Source: Coriobacteriia bacterium (GTDB lineage: Bacteria; Actinomycetota; Coriobacteriia; Coriobacteriales; QAMH01). Taken from it: a DNA stretch of 64,000 nucleotides. Location: positions 265,160 to 329,159 of the forward strand of contig QAMH01000004.1 in the NCBI GenBank assembly GCA_003149935.1, read 5' to 3'. Position 1 is the stretch's first letter. Each line of letters opens with the position of its first letter. The translations under genes and the position numbers were made by a program. Shown piece after piece: positions 8,367 through 17,321 of this stretch. Under the pieces are notes generated by a model. It worked only from the letters and a program-made list of their open reading frames with translations, was not told the origin of the DNA and searched no databases.

Positions 8367-9539
8367 ATGGAACTTCTCAAACGATACAAGCCCTTGACGG
8401 TCGTGCTGGCCGCCTTCGTGGCGGTGGGCGTGGGCTGCTGGATCTACCAGCTGATAATGGGCCTCACTGTGACCGGCATGAACAACGGCACTTCCTGGGG
8501 TCTCTACATCACTTGCTTCATGTTCTTCGTGGGCCTTTCGGCAGGTGGACTCATCGTCGCCTCCTCGGCTTCGGTCTTCCACATCGTCAAGTTCAAGGCA
8601 GTCGCCCTGCCCGCCATCATCTTGTCGACGGTGTGCATATGCGCCGCCGGCATGCTCGTGCTGGTCGACCTTGGCGGTATCCAGCGCGTCTGGCGCATCC
8701 TCACCGGGCCGAATCCGACCTCGCCGCTGGTCTGGGATATCTGCGTCATCACGTGCTATCTGATCATCAACATCCTCTACCTGGTGTTCATGACCAAGAA
8801 GAACCAGAGGGCGGTCTCCATTGTGTCCCGCTTCGCGCTTCCGTGTGCCATCCTGGTCCATTCGGTGACCGCATGGATTTTCGGCCTCGAGATGGCGAAG
8901 GAAGGCTGGTATTCCGCCATCCTCGCCCCCATATTCGTTGCCTCGGCAATGGATTCCGGCCTCGCGCTGCTGCTGCTGGTCTTGGGCGCCCTGAAGAAGA
9001 TGGGCGTGTACGAGACGTCGCGTGACCTGTTCTCCTCCCTTGCCGGCCTGCTCTGCACGTGCGTGGCCGTGGACGCGTTCTTCATCTTCTGCGAGCTGCT
9101 CACCATGATGTATCCGGGTTCCCATGGGGCCGTCGTCATCTTGACGGAGCTCACGCAGGGGGCGACCGCGCCGTTCTTCTGGTTCGAGATAATCTGCGGC
9201 CTGGTCATTCCCTTCTGCATCCTGGTGTTCGCCAAGAACCGCCAGAACAAGAGGATGGTCAACATCGCCTGCGTGCTCATCGTCGTCGGCGTCTTCTGCA
9301 AGCGCATCTGGCTGCTGTTCACGGCCTTCATCACGCCCAACGTCATGGGCGCCCCGGGCATCATTTCCGGCTCGAGCGTGGCGGCTCATGCGACCGGCAC
9401 GAGCTCGTTCGCGGTTCTGAGCTCCTATGCACCCACTGCCATCGAGATACTGGTGGTATGTGGTGTCGTCTCGCTGGTGGTATTGGGATTCATGGTTCTC
9501 GTCGGCGAGCTCGTCGTCAAGCGCGGGGGCGAGGAGTAG
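8367..9539 (+). CDS. NrfD/PsrC-type quinone-binding membrane anchor
   Basis: A 390-residue integral membrane protein with about ten helices. The segment GTSWGLYITCFMFFVGLSAG near residues 38-57 is typical of the NrfD family, which binds menaquinol or menaquinone and exchanges electrons with the FeS subunit. It sits third in the operon in the usual catalytic-FeS-anchor order. A charged tail (VVKRGGEE) ends the protein. The next gene starts 4 bp later. With its partners it should form a membrane-bound respiratory complex; NrfD-type anchors may or may not conserve energy, which sequence does not settle. Confidence 0.93.
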   Translation: MELLKRYKPLTVVLAAFVAVGVGCWIYQLIMGLTVTGMNNGTSWGLYITCFMFFVGLSAGGLIVASSASVFHIVKFKAVALPAIILSTVCICAAGMLVLVDLGGIQRVWRILTGPNPTSPLVWDICVITCYLIINILYLVFMTKKNQRAVSIVSRFALPCAILVHSVTAWIFGLEMAKEGWYSAILAPIFVASAMDSGLALLLLVLGALKKMGVYETSRDLFSSLAGLLCTCVAVDAFFIFCELLTMMYPGSHGAVVILTELTQGATAPFFWFEIICGLVIPFCILVFAKNRQNKRMVNIACVLIVVGVFCKRIWLLFTAFITPNVMGAPGIISGSSVAAHATGTSSFAVLSSYAPTAIEILVVCGVVSLVVLGFMVLVGELVVKRGGEE

Positions 9540-9543
9540 GATC

Positions 9544-10164
9544 ATGGCGCATGCGAACGTCATCTGCGACGAGCTTGCCGAGGCATTCGCGTTCGTCGGC
9601 AACTCATTCCTGAAGCCGATGAGCCAGGCATCCGATGCGGGCCTTGACCGCGCGTTCTGGGCCGCGTTTCCCGATTTCGGGGACGAGGGCGTCGCGACGG
9701 TGCTGGAGCGTTGCTTCCAGTGGGCCGCCAAAGGCGAGTCCGTCTCGCGCGATGAGCGGGTCAGGGACGTTTCCGTCGAGTACGCGCGTCTCTTCATCGG
9801 GCCGCCGGAGCCCGCCGTGGCGCCTTGGGAGACGTTCTACGAACGAGAGGACGTCGTCTCGGGGTTTGGCGAGCCGACCTTCCGCATGCGCGAACGTCTC
9901 CGCCAGCTTGGCCTCGTGGTGAGTAACGAGAACAACCAGTACGAGGATCATATCGGAATAGAGCTCCTCTGCTGCAGCGAGTACGTTCGCCGTGCCGTGG
10001 AAGATCCGGCTTGCACACGGGAGGCGAGCGCGTTTGCCACAGACGTTCTCGCTCCCTGGGTCGGTCGGTTCGCCATGCAACTGGAGGAGTCCTCCGCGAG
10101 CTATTACCGCTTGATGGCCGAGCTGGCGATGTCCCTCATCGCGCTTCTCGCCCCTTCGGAATGA
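9544..10164 (+). CDS. TorD/DmsD-type molybdoenzyme chaperone
   Basis: A 206-residue all-helical chaperone that binds the Tat signal and apo-form of its Mo-enzyme in the cytoplasm until the cofactor is inserted. The family hallmark is seen in EYARLFIGPPEPAVAPWETFYE (residues about 79-100), the E-x-x-R-L-F and P-x-E-S/T-x-Y motifs; NNQYEDHIGIELL near 131 is the second conserved patch. The start at 9544 follows a GGAGGAGTAGG site that overlaps the end of the anchor gene. It is the last gene of the four-gene operon and serves the Tat-dependent subunit at 5330. Confidence 0.92.
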   Translation: MAHANVICDELAEAFAFVGNSFLKPMSQASDAGLDRAFWAAFPDFGDEGVATVLERCFQWAAKGESVSRDERVRDVSVEYARLFIGPPEPAVAPWETFYEREDVVSGFGEPTFRMRERLRQLGLVVSNENNQYEDHIGIELLCCSEYVRRAVEDPACTREASAFATDVLAPWVGRFAMQLEESSASYYRLMAELAMSLIALLAPSE

Positions 10165-10225
10165 GCACGCTCCCTTCGGGCCTGCGATAGCCATCGCCTT
10201 GATGCGGCGCCCGCATTCGTTGCCC

Positions 10226-10231
10226 TATAAT
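10226..10231 (+). promoter_or_regulatory. -10 box upstream of the second Mo-enzyme operon
   Basis: A TATAAT hexamer 64 bp upstream of the regulator gene at 10295. No convincing -35 lies 16-18 bp further upstream, which fits an activator-dependent promoter, but that is inference. Confidence 0.4.
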
Positions 10232-10294
10232 GGCAGCGAAACGGGTGCCGCTCGCGTTACGGGCGCATCCTTGATGGCGGAGGAGGGGGCGGCG

Positions 10295-11194
10295 ATGGAC
10301 TGTTCCAAGGCACATGCCGTTACTCTTTGGTGCGCCGTGCTGGCAAAGGCGTATCGCGGGTTTTCCCAGGGGGCCCTCAAGGATGCCCTTTCCACTCGCT
10401 TTCGAATCATCATTCAACTCACCTTGCCCGGTTGCGCGCGCTTGCGTCCGATGGACCTTTCGAGGGCGCTGGCGATCAAGCCGGATGATGCGCGTGCGAC
10501 TCTTGAGTCACTGGAAGATCAGGGCTTGGTCACATGCAGCGCTCCTGATGGATGCTATGAGCTGACGGAACGAGGAAAGGATGAGGCGGCGAATTACGTT
10601 GCCGAGCTCGATGGGTTCTTCGGGCTTTGCGCGAGCGCGCTTTCCGATGAGGACAAGAGGGTCCTTGCGGGTTTCGTGCGGTCAGTGCTCCTGGTCCCCG
10701 GCGGATTTTATTCGCACAAGCAGGACATCGATTGCTCGGATCCGGAATGCGGGTCGCGATATTGCCTGCTGGCCTACGCGCAGGTCTTCCAGGTTTTCGT
10801 GACGACGGTAAAGCGTTCGGCTGGTTTCTCGGTCACCGATTTCCGCTTTCTGCTCGAGCTGTATCCGAAGAAGCGCTTTGGCGAGAAGATTCATCGCGCC
10901 AAGGACATGGTTCGCTTCCTGCGCACGGGACGTGCCTACGTGGCGACGGCTTCGGTGCGCCTGGAAGAACGGGGCTTCATCTCGCGGCATTCCGATGAGA
11001 AGGATGCTCGCGGCGTGCTCTTCAAGCTGGAGCCTGCCGGGTTCCTGTGCGTGCAGGATACGTCCGAAGACATCTACACGGTTCTGGTGGCGTTCTATGG
11101 TGATACCTGCGACAGCCGGGTCACTCTCGACGTTCTCAAGAGGCTGCTCGTTGCGGAAGATGCCGCGCTCGAACATCTTGCGAGGCAACGATGA
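10295..11194 (+). CDS. Transcriptional regulator with two winged-helix (MarR-like) domains
   Basis: About 299 residues. The first winged helix covers roughly residues 30-100 (RPMDLSRALAIKPDDARATLESLEDQGLV, then a wing and LTERGKDEA). The second covers roughly 180-265 (FLRTGRAYVATASVRLEERGFI, wing SRHSDEKDARGVLFKLEPAG). Between them is a linker with several cysteines (CSDPECGSRYC) that could hold a metal or act as a redox switch. The start at 10295 is chosen because GGAGGAGGGG lies just upstream; an upstream ATG at 10274 lacks a site. Its stop overlaps the start of the next catalytic subunit by 4 bp, so it is translationally coupled to the enzyme it probably controls. Confidence 0.75.
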   Translation: MDCSKAHAVTLWCAVLAKAYRGFSQGALKDALSTRFRIIIQLTLPGCARLRPMDLSRALAIKPDDARATLESLEDQGLVTCSAPDGCYELTERGKDEAANYVAELDGFFGLCASALSDEDKRVLAGFVRSVLLVPGGFYSHKQDIDCSDPECGSRYCLLAYAQVFQVFVTTVKRSAGFSVTDFRFLLELYPKKRFGEKIHRAKDMVRFLRTGRAYVATASVRLEERGFISRHSDEKDARGVLFKLEPAGFLCVQDTSEDIYTVLVAFYGDTCDSRVTLDVLKRLLVAEDAALEHLARQR

Positions 11195-13563
11195 CCAGGT
11201 GGGCCTCACAGCGCGCCGATCGCTCGGGGATCAGCGAGGTTCGGCAGACGTGCTCGTTCAATTGCGGATCGCGTTGCCTGCTGCGTCTCCAGGTGCGTGA
11301 CGGAAAGATCCTGTGGGTCGAGACCGACAACGGCGAGGAGGCCTCGGGAGTTCCGCGGATGCGCGCCTGCCTGCGCGGGCGGGCACTGCGTTATTGGGTC
11401 GATTGTCCCGAGCGCCTGAACGAGCCCCTGCGACGCGTCGGACCGCGCGGATCGGGCCTGTTCGAGCCCGTGAGTTGGGACGAGGCCCTCGACGAAATCG
11501 CCAGTCGCATCGAGCACACCGTGAAGACGTGGGGAAACGAGGCTGTCCTCATTCCCTATGCGACGGCCATCTGGTCCGCATCGGGGTCCCCCTTCGAGAG
11601 GCTCATGAACTGCTATGGCGGACATCTCGGGATTTACGGTGACTACAGCTGCATGCAGCTCCAGGCTGCCTGCGATTTGCTTTACGGGGATGACGGCTAC
11701 TATTCCGGATCGACGCTCGACGAGGCCGCCCATGCCGATCTGGTGGTGTTCTTCGGAGCCAATCCCGCCCTCACGCGCATGGGAGGGGCGAGTGGGGCGT
11801 ATCGGTTCGCCCGGGCAAGGGAGAGGGCGCTGGCCGAGGGGCGCCCCTTCAAGACGGTCGCCATCGATCCCTATCAAAGCGATGCGGTCATCCAGGAGGG
11901 CGACGAGTGGATTCCCATCAGGCCCGGGACGGATGCCGCGTTCGTCGCGGGCGTGGCGTACGTCCTCATCACCGAAGGGCTCGTCGACGAGGAGTTCGTC
12001 CATAGGTACTGCGTCGGCTACGATGCCCCGACGATGCCGGAGGGGGTTGACGCGACCGAGGGATACAAGAGCTATGTACTTGGCGATGCGTCCGACGGCG
12101 TGCCGAAGACGCCCACTTGGGCGGCTAGGATCACGGGTTGTCCCTCGACGAGGATAGCCACGTTCGCCCATGAGCTCGCGCATGCGCGACGCGCGTTCGT
12201 CATGCAGGGATGGGGACCGCAGCGCACGGCTTGTGGGGAGCAATCCGCACGGGCCATCTGCCTGCTTGCCATCCTTACGGGCAATATCGGCCTGCCCGGC
12301 ACCAACGGCGGCGCCCGCGAGCGGTTGTTCGCACCCTGCCTGCCCGACGATTTCGTCGGCGAGAATCCCGTGAAGACGACGATACCCGCTTTCTCGTGGT
12401 CACGCGCCGTCTTCGATGCGGCGAAGATGACGAGGGACGATGCGGGGGTCCGCGGATCCGATGGACTGAGCGTCCCGGTCAAGCTCATCATCAACCATGC
12501 CGGAAACGCGCTGACGAACCAGCACGCCGATATCAACCGCACGCACGAGATACTGGCCGACGAGAGCCTGTGCGAGTTCATCGTGGGCATCGATGTGGTC
12601 ATGACCGATTCGATGCGATATGCCGACATCATCTTGCCCGACGTTGCGCAGGTCGAGCAGGCATCGCTCAGGGCTTCGGGAAACTCCGATGGATTGCGGG
12701 CGGTCATCGGGTGCGAGTCATGGGATGCCGACTTGCACGATCGCAGGCCGGCGTGGGATGTTGCTCATGATCTTGCCCGGCGTCTGGGGGTGGAGGAGTC
12801 GTTTTGCAGCAGGGGGTCGAGTCACGTCGAATCCGAGGAGTCCCGCTGGGCCGAAAGCGACCTCTCGAAATGCGAGCACGCTTTCGATGCACTTTCCAAA
12901 GACGGTCTCGTCCTGCAGTCGCAGGAGCTCGGCATGGTTGCCTACCGGGCTTTCCGAGAGGATCCCGATGCGAACCCCCTGCCCACGCCTTCGGGGAAGA
13001 TAGAGATCTACTCGCAGCGCGTGGCCGAGCGGATGTCGCGCATGGATCATGACCAGGTGCGGATGATGAGTCCCATTCCGGCATATGTTCCCGATCCGGA
13101 GGGGGCGGAGGTGGCCGCGGACGGGAGCTTTCCGTTCCAGTTCATCACCCACCACGGACGTCAAAGCGTTCACTCGAGCATGGCAAACGTCAGGGAGATC
13201 GAGGCGGTGACTGCACGGAGGCTCCTGATCAACCCGGTTGATGCCGGGGCGCTGCGGATAGGACCGGAGACGCCCGTCGTGGTGGAGAACGGCCGCGGAG
13301 CCCTCGTCTGCCGCGTTCGCATAACGCCGAGGATCATGCCCGGCGTCGTGAGCTTGCCCGAGGGAGGCTGGCATGATGCGGATATGGAAGGCGACCGTCT
13401 TGATTGGGGCGCCTGCTCCAATACGCTGACATCGGACGAGCCGACGGCCTGGTCTTATGGTAATCCCCACAACTCGTGCTTGGTCAGGATTCGTTTGCTA
13501 TCGGATGCGGAGCGAGAGGAGCTCGAACGAAGAGAAGACCGTGGGGGAGGTGAGAGCGCGTGA
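11191..13563 (+). CDS. DmsA-like molybdopterin oxidoreductase, catalytic subunit without Tat signal
   Basis: A 790-residue catalytic subunit of the DMSO reductase family. FeS ligands are C21, C25, C29 and C60; the Mo ligand is very likely S153 in the motif YGDYSCMQ, the serine type of DMSO reductase. EWIPIRPGTDAAF and a complete C-terminal molydopterin-binding domain are present. Unlike the paralogue at 5330 there is no twin-arginine leader: the protein begins MTRWASQRADRSG and enters the FeS domain by residue 21. It starts inside the stop codon of the regulator (ATGA) and its own stop overlaps the FeS subunit (GTGA). No anchor or chaperone gene follows. It is therefore predicted cytoplasmic and soluble, with unknown substrate. 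Confidence 0.9.
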   Translation: MTRWASQRADRSGISEVRQTCSFNCGSRCLLRLQVRDGKILWVETDNGEEASGVPRMRACLRGRALRYWVDCPERLNEPLRRVGPRGSGLFEPVSWDEALDEIASRIEHTVKTWGNEAVLIPYATAIWSASGSPFERLMNCYGGHLGIYGDYSCMQLQAACDLLYGDDGYYSGSTLDEAAHADLVVFFGANPALTRMGGASGAYRFARARERALAEGRPFKTVAIDPYQSDAVIQEGDEWIPIRPGTDAAFVAGVAYVLITEGLVDEEFVHRYCVGYDAPTMPEGVDATEGYKSYVLGDASDGVPKTPTWAARITGCPSTRIATFAHELAHARRAFVMQGWGPQRTACGEQSARAICLLAILTGNIGLPGTNGGARERLFAPCLPDDFVGENPVKTTIPAFSWSRAVFDAAKMTRDDAGVRGSDGLSVPVKLIINHAGNALTNQHADINRTHEILADESLCEFIVGIDVVMTDSMRYADIILPDVAQVEQASLRASGNSDGLRAVIGCESWDADLHDRRPAWDVAHDLARRLGVEESFCSRGSSHVESEESRWAESDLSKCEHAFDALSKDGLVLQSQELGMVAYRAFREDPDANPLPTPSGKIEIYSQRVAERMSRMDHDQVRMMSPIPAYVPDPEGAEVAADGSFPFQFITHHGRQSVHSSMANVREIEAVTARRLLINPVDAGALRIGPETPVVVENGRGALVCRVRITPRIMPGVVSLPEGGWHDADMEGDRLDWGACSNTLTSDEPTAWSYGNPHNSCLVRIRLLSDAEREELERREDRGGGESA

Positions 13564-14195
13564 TTGACGAAGATGCGCATGGCAGCCAATTTGGCTTTTC
13601 CTATGACCAGGGTCTGTGCACGGGCTGCAAGACATGCGAGATGGCGTGCAAGGACTATCACGACCTTGGTTCGAATGTTTCCTTCCGCACCGTTTACGAG
13701 TACGCGGGAGGAACCTGGCAGCAGGATCGGGATGGGGCGTGGGAGCAGGATGTCTTCGCCTTCTACATCTCCATGTCCTGTAACCATTGCTCGAACCCGG
13801 CGTGCCTGAGGGTGTGTCCCGTGGACGCGGTCATCAAAGGCGATTTCGGCTTCGTGATGATTGACACCGAGGCATGCACTGGCTGCCAGATTTGCGTTCT
13901 GGCCTGCCCGTATCACGCCCCGCGCCTCGACGGGGCAAGCGGATGCGTCCAGAAGTGCGATGGATGCTTCGACAGGGTCGAGGAGGGACTTGCGCCCATC
14001 TGCGTCGAGGCATGTCCCCAGCGCGCCCTTGACTTCGGATTGTACAAGGAGATTGACCGCCCGCTCTTGGTCGAGCGCGTTGGTGCGATGCCCGACCCGT
14101 CGATCACGCAGCCAAACTACGCGATCGATCCGTGCGAGGTCGCCACTCGGGTGACGGTCGAGCCCGACGACTTGCGCAATCTTCAGGAAACGTAG
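13560..14195 (+). CDS. 4Fe-4S electron-transfer subunit (DmsB-like), partner of 11191
   Basis: A 211-residue protein with four cysteine groups: CTGCKTCEMAC near residue 20, CNHCSNPACLRVCP near 75, CTGCQICVLACP near 105 and CDGCFDRVEEGLAPICVEACP near 133. The GTG start overlaps the stop of the catalytic gene by 4 bp (GTGA), so the two are translated together. The pattern matches DmsB, but no DmsC or NrfD anchor follows; the next gene is a broken Crp/Fnr regulator. The electron donor could be a soluble carrier or an anchor encoded elsewhere. Confidence 0.93.
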   Translation: MIDEDAHGSQFGFSYDQGLCTGCKTCEMACKDYHDLGSNVSFRTVYEYAGGTWQQDRDGAWEQDVFAFYISMSCNHCSNPACLRVCPVDAVIKGDFGFVMIDTEACTGCQICVLACPYHAPRLDGASGCVQKCDGCFDRVEEGLAPICVEACPQRALDFGLYKEIDRPLLVERVGAMPDPSITQPNYAIDPCEVATRVTVEPDDLRNLQET

Positions 14196-14293
14196 GCGTT
14201 ACCAAGATGGGATGCGCGTGCTACTATCGTCTTGCCTGCAGGGTGTTCCACGTAGACTATCCGATGGCGTATTGATCTCGCATGGAGGTTGCT

Positions 14294-14960
14294 ATGGAGT
14301 GCACGGTCGATCGGCAAGGGCAACCAACGGTTTTCGGTTCTTGCCCGTGCTCCGATGCGGAGATGAACCCGTTTTGCAAATCCCTTAACGAGCAGACGCG
14401 CTGCAAGCTCTGCGCGGCATCGAGGGAGGCAGCTGTTCGTCAAACGTGGCGCAATCGTTCCTTCTGCTGAGTTCTCTTCGGAGATACTCATCGTGAAATC
14501 CGGTGTTATCGCCACGGTTTTATTGACGGAGAGTGGAAAGACTCAAGGATGCTTTCTTGGGCATAGAGGATACGTCGTCAACATAATTCGGGTTGCGGGG
14601 TCCACCGAGCGATATTCTGCCGGATACACCGATTCTCATTTCGGATACGTCTTCACAGACGCCCATCTCTGCGCTATTCAGCTAGAGATTGTGCGGGAGT
14701 GCTTTCGCGAAGACTCTGACTTTGCATGGAAGATACTGATCGAGCTCACCAACCGCAGCAAGGACTTCCTAGAAAGTCTTACTTTAGTATCCGAGATGTC
14801 CGGAGCCGAGAAGGTCGCTTGGCTTCTCGATGAGCTTGAAGGAGCAGGCGTCGACCTGACGGCCGTTACGCACGAGACGATTGGGCGTGTCCTCAACATG
14901 AACCGCGTGAGCGTCTCGCGCGTCATGGCATCGGCGCTGGAAGAGCGTTCGCGGCGCTGA
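14294..14960 (+). pseudogene. Crp/Fnr-family regulator with an internal frameshift
   Basis: Two frames together read as one Crp/Fnr protein of about 220 residues. The first, from the ATG at 14294 (behind GGAGG), has a Cys-rich N-terminus (CPCSDAEMNPFCKSLNEQ, then RCKLCAAS) and ends at a stop at 14468-14470. The next frame continues the same domain without a gap: RQLFVKRGAIVPSAEFSSEI, then the cyclic-nucleotide-like barrel and a C-terminal HTH (THETIGRVLNMNRVSVSRVM). The switch must lie near 14425-14445. Either the gene is inactivated or there is a sequence error. An internal GTG at 14493 could yield a protein with half a sensor domain. It lies between two Mo-enzyme loci and is their natural regulator. 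Confidence 0.7.
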
Positions 14961-15017
14961 GGTTTCATCAGCGCATCCTGGCAACGTGGTGCCTAGCTTT
15001 CCATAACCGATTCGCTT

Positions 15018-15060
15018 GTAACATGCGTTACCAAGGGGCTCTGCCCGTAACACAGGTTAC
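15018..15060. promoter_or_regulatory. Two tandem GTAAC-N4-GTTAC palindromes
   Basis: GTAACATGCGTTAC (15018-15031) and GTAACACAGGTTAC (15047-15060) share perfect 5-bp arms and a 4-bp gap, with centres 29 bp apart. They lie between the broken Crp/Fnr gene and the truncated Mo-enzyme gene. Size and symmetry fit a Crp/Fnr dimer, but the sequence is not the classical FNR or CRP box. Confidence 0.55.
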
Positions 15061-15132
15061 AGACGAGGCTCGCAGCGCCCCCATAGACTCTTCTCATCGT
15101 CAGCTACGAGAAGTAGAGAAGGGGGAGGTCTA

Positions 15133-15340
15133 ATGTCCGAGGAGAGTTTTGTCTACACTGCGTGTCCTGGGTGGGGTGACCACGAGTATTGCGCACTGAA
15201 GACGGTCGTCAAGGACGGCAAGATCATCCGCACGGAGCCCGCTGATTACACGGGCTGCGAGTGCAAGGAAGGTTTCATCTGCCAGAAGGGCGTCATGTCC
15301 TGGCGTCAGGTGTACAACGAGAAGCGCCTTACGGTGCCGC
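15133..15340 (+). pseudogene. N-terminal stump of a third molybdopterin oxidoreductase
   Basis: The frame begins behind GGGGGAGG and encodes a recognisable Mo-enzyme N-terminus: cysteines at 11, 20, 44 and 50, the phrase VVKDGKIIRTEP and GFICQKGVMSWRQVYNEKRL, the lead-in to the usual 'KRVGERG' region. After LTVP (about residue 69) similarity stops. The open frame runs on to 15588 only by reading through the 3' end of the convergent antiporter gene, which is not coding. More than 600 residues are missing. The 15341-15443 stretch shows nothing I can recognise. A deletion joined this start to the antiporter's flank. Confidence 0.75.
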
Positions 15341-15443
15341 CGTGGCATTCGCCGGTCACGCACAAGCAATCCTTGGCACGGTGGGATGGCGCATGTACCA
15401 GCTCTCGATGCCTTGGATGCTTGCAAGCGATGTGTCCTCCGCC

Positions 15444-17234
15444 TCAGAGCGTGAGCTGCTGGATGTACACGTCGTTACGGAGCTCCTTGGCGTGCTTGGG
15501 GTCGACCTGCCCGTCGTGGGCCATCTCCTTCACGTATTCGAGCTCGCGGGAAAGCGCCTGGGCCTGGACGTCCTCCACCGCATCGTAGACGTCACGCAGG
15601 GCGCGAAAATGCGCGGTGAGGATTGATGGGTCTTCGGCCTCCTCGTCACCGTCGTAGAAACCGGATTCCCTGAGCTCGGAGTCGAGCTCCTCGATGCGCT
15701 CGTATTGCTCGTCGCATTGCGCTATCACCTGTCGGGCCTGCGCGGCCACGTCGGCGGAGGCGCGCTTGGCGATGTCTGCGAGCTGGTCGGCGTAGCGCTT
15801 CATCACGATGACCGTGGCCGGTTCGTCAACATCGCCGTTTACGGCTGCCATCTGCGCCGATGCCTCCCCGGTGACCGATCCCGTCTGGTGGGCATCGGCC
15901 CTTATGGATTCGATGACCCGCATGAGTAGGCGCGCTTCGGCATCCACCTGCCTTTTCGTGCGGCGCGAATCGGCCTTGTGCGGTACCAGCGCCGGCACGG
16001 CGAAGTTCGCCAGCAAGAGCGTGCACAGGATGACGCCGGAAGCGATGGACGCGAGCATGGTGTGGACCGGGAGCGCCCCGGATGCCGGTAGCGTGACGGG
16101 CACTGTCAGGATGAGCGAGAGCGTGATGCCGCCCTTGGGGCCCGCGAAGGCCGTGGCCAGTGCACTGCGAAAGTGCTCGCCGTCGAGCAAGGTGCGCACG
16201 GGCTGCCTGCGGGCGAGGCAGTGCACGACGTCCATCCCCGCGATCCAGCAGAAGCGTACGATTTCCAGAATTAGCGTGAGGACGATGACGACGCCGAACA
16301 TGAGCCACGGATCGCCGAAGCCGCCGTCGGCAGCCGGCGCGATGAAGCGGGGCAGCTGCATGCCCAGCAAGACGAAGATGATGCCGTTGAGGATGAAGCC
16401 GAGCGTATCCCAGACGCCCTTGGCCTGCATGCGCTGGCGCGCGGTCTGGGGCGTGTGACGATGGGGGAGAAGCGACATGACCATGCCCGCCATGACCACG
16501 GCGATGACGGCGCCGATGTGGATCTGGTGGCAGATGAGGTAGATCACGAAGGGCAAGAGCAGCTCGAGAGTCACGTGCAGGTTGGGGCTGTCGATGCCGC
16601 GACGGCGGATGAACTCCAGCAACAGCCATGCCGCGAAGCCCAGGATGACGCCTCCGAAAAGTCCGCCGAAGAGCTCCAGGGCGAGCTCCTCGCCGGCGTG
16701 CGCCAGGGAAAGCGCCCCCGTGAGGGCAAATCCGATGGCGGTCTTGAACACCACCGTACCGGTCACGTCGTTGAAGAACGCCTCGCCCATCAAAAGCGTC
16801 TCGTGGCGCTTGCCGAAGCGGAAGTCCTTGGAGAGCTCCGTGACGGCCACCGCGTCGGTCGATCCCATGGCGGCGCCAAAGGCGATGGCGGCGGCCAATG
16901 GGATGGCGGGAAGCAGCGCGTGCAGCGCGAAGCCCACGGCGACGACGGTGACGAGCACGAGTCCCACGGCAAGCGAGAAGATGCCCCAGCGGCTCTTCCA
17001 GAGGGCGCCGGAATCGGCATGGCGCGACTCGTTGAAGTGCAGCGGGGCGATGAACAGGATGAGCAGCAGCTCGGCATCCAGCCCGGTGTCGAAGGAGCCC
17101 GTGACGAAGACGGCGATGACGGCACCGAGCGCAATCTGCACGAGGGGAAGCGACAACGCGGGCAGGAAGCGCCCGATGATGCTGGAGACCACCACGGCCG
17201 CCAGCAGGAACAGCACGAGTTGCAGCGCTTCCAT
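15444..17234 (-). CDS. Na+/H+ antiporter, CPA1 (NhaP-like) family
   Basis: A 596-residue cation/proton antiporter with about 12 helices in residues 1-420. The ion-binding signature is in GEAFFNDVTGTVVFKTAIGFAL near residue 150-170 (the ND pair of electroneutral CPA1 proteins); GSTDAVAVTELSKDFRFGKR precedes it. A hydrophilic C-terminal region from about 425 to 596 is largely helical and acidic, a normal regulatory tail. It exchanges Na+ (or K+) for H+ to hold pH and sodium balance. It stands alone, convergent with the Mo-enzyme stump at 15133; the start follows an AAGGAGGAC site. Confidence 0.92.
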   Translation of the reverse strand: MEALQLVLFLLAAVVVSSIIGRFLPALSLPLVQIALGAVIAVFVTGSFDTGLDAELLLILFIAPLHFNESRHADSGALWKSRWGIFSLAVGLVLVTVVAVGFALHALLPAIPLAAAIAFGAAMGSTDAVAVTELSKDFRFGKRHETLLMGEAFFNDVTGTVVFKTAIGFALTGALSLAHAGEELALELFGGLFGGVILGFAAWLLLEFIRRRGIDSPNLHVTLELLLPFVIYLICHQIHIGAVIAVVMAGMVMSLLPHRHTPQTARQRMQAKGVWDTLGFILNGIIFVLLGMQLPRFIAPAADGGFGDPWLMFGVVIVLTLILEIVRFCWIAGMDVVHCLARRQPVRTLLDGEHFRSALATAFAGPKGGITLSLILTVPVTLPASGALPVHTMLASIASGVILCTLLLANFAVPALVPHKADSRRTKRQVDAEARLLMRVIESIRADAHQTGSVTGEASAQMAAVNGDVDEPATVIVMKRYADQLADIAKRASADVAAQARQVIAQCDEQYERIEELDSELRESGFYDGDEEAEDPSILTAHFRALRDVYDAVEDVQAQALSRELEYVKEMAHDGQVDPKHAKELRNDVYIQQLTL

Positions 17235-17321
17235 CCGTGTCCTCCTTCGTAGGTTTTCAGAGCATTGTAGCGCGATGAGTTAGTGGGGAAGCCGACGGAT
17301 AATGAGAAGCGCTCTTTAATA

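Noticed and set aside
7749..9797. 682-codon open frame on the minus strand across the FeS and NrfD genes
   Set aside because: It lies opposite clear ferredoxin and NrfD genes, and its translation is rich in H, R, D and E without domains, which is the typical shadow of high-GC coding DNA.
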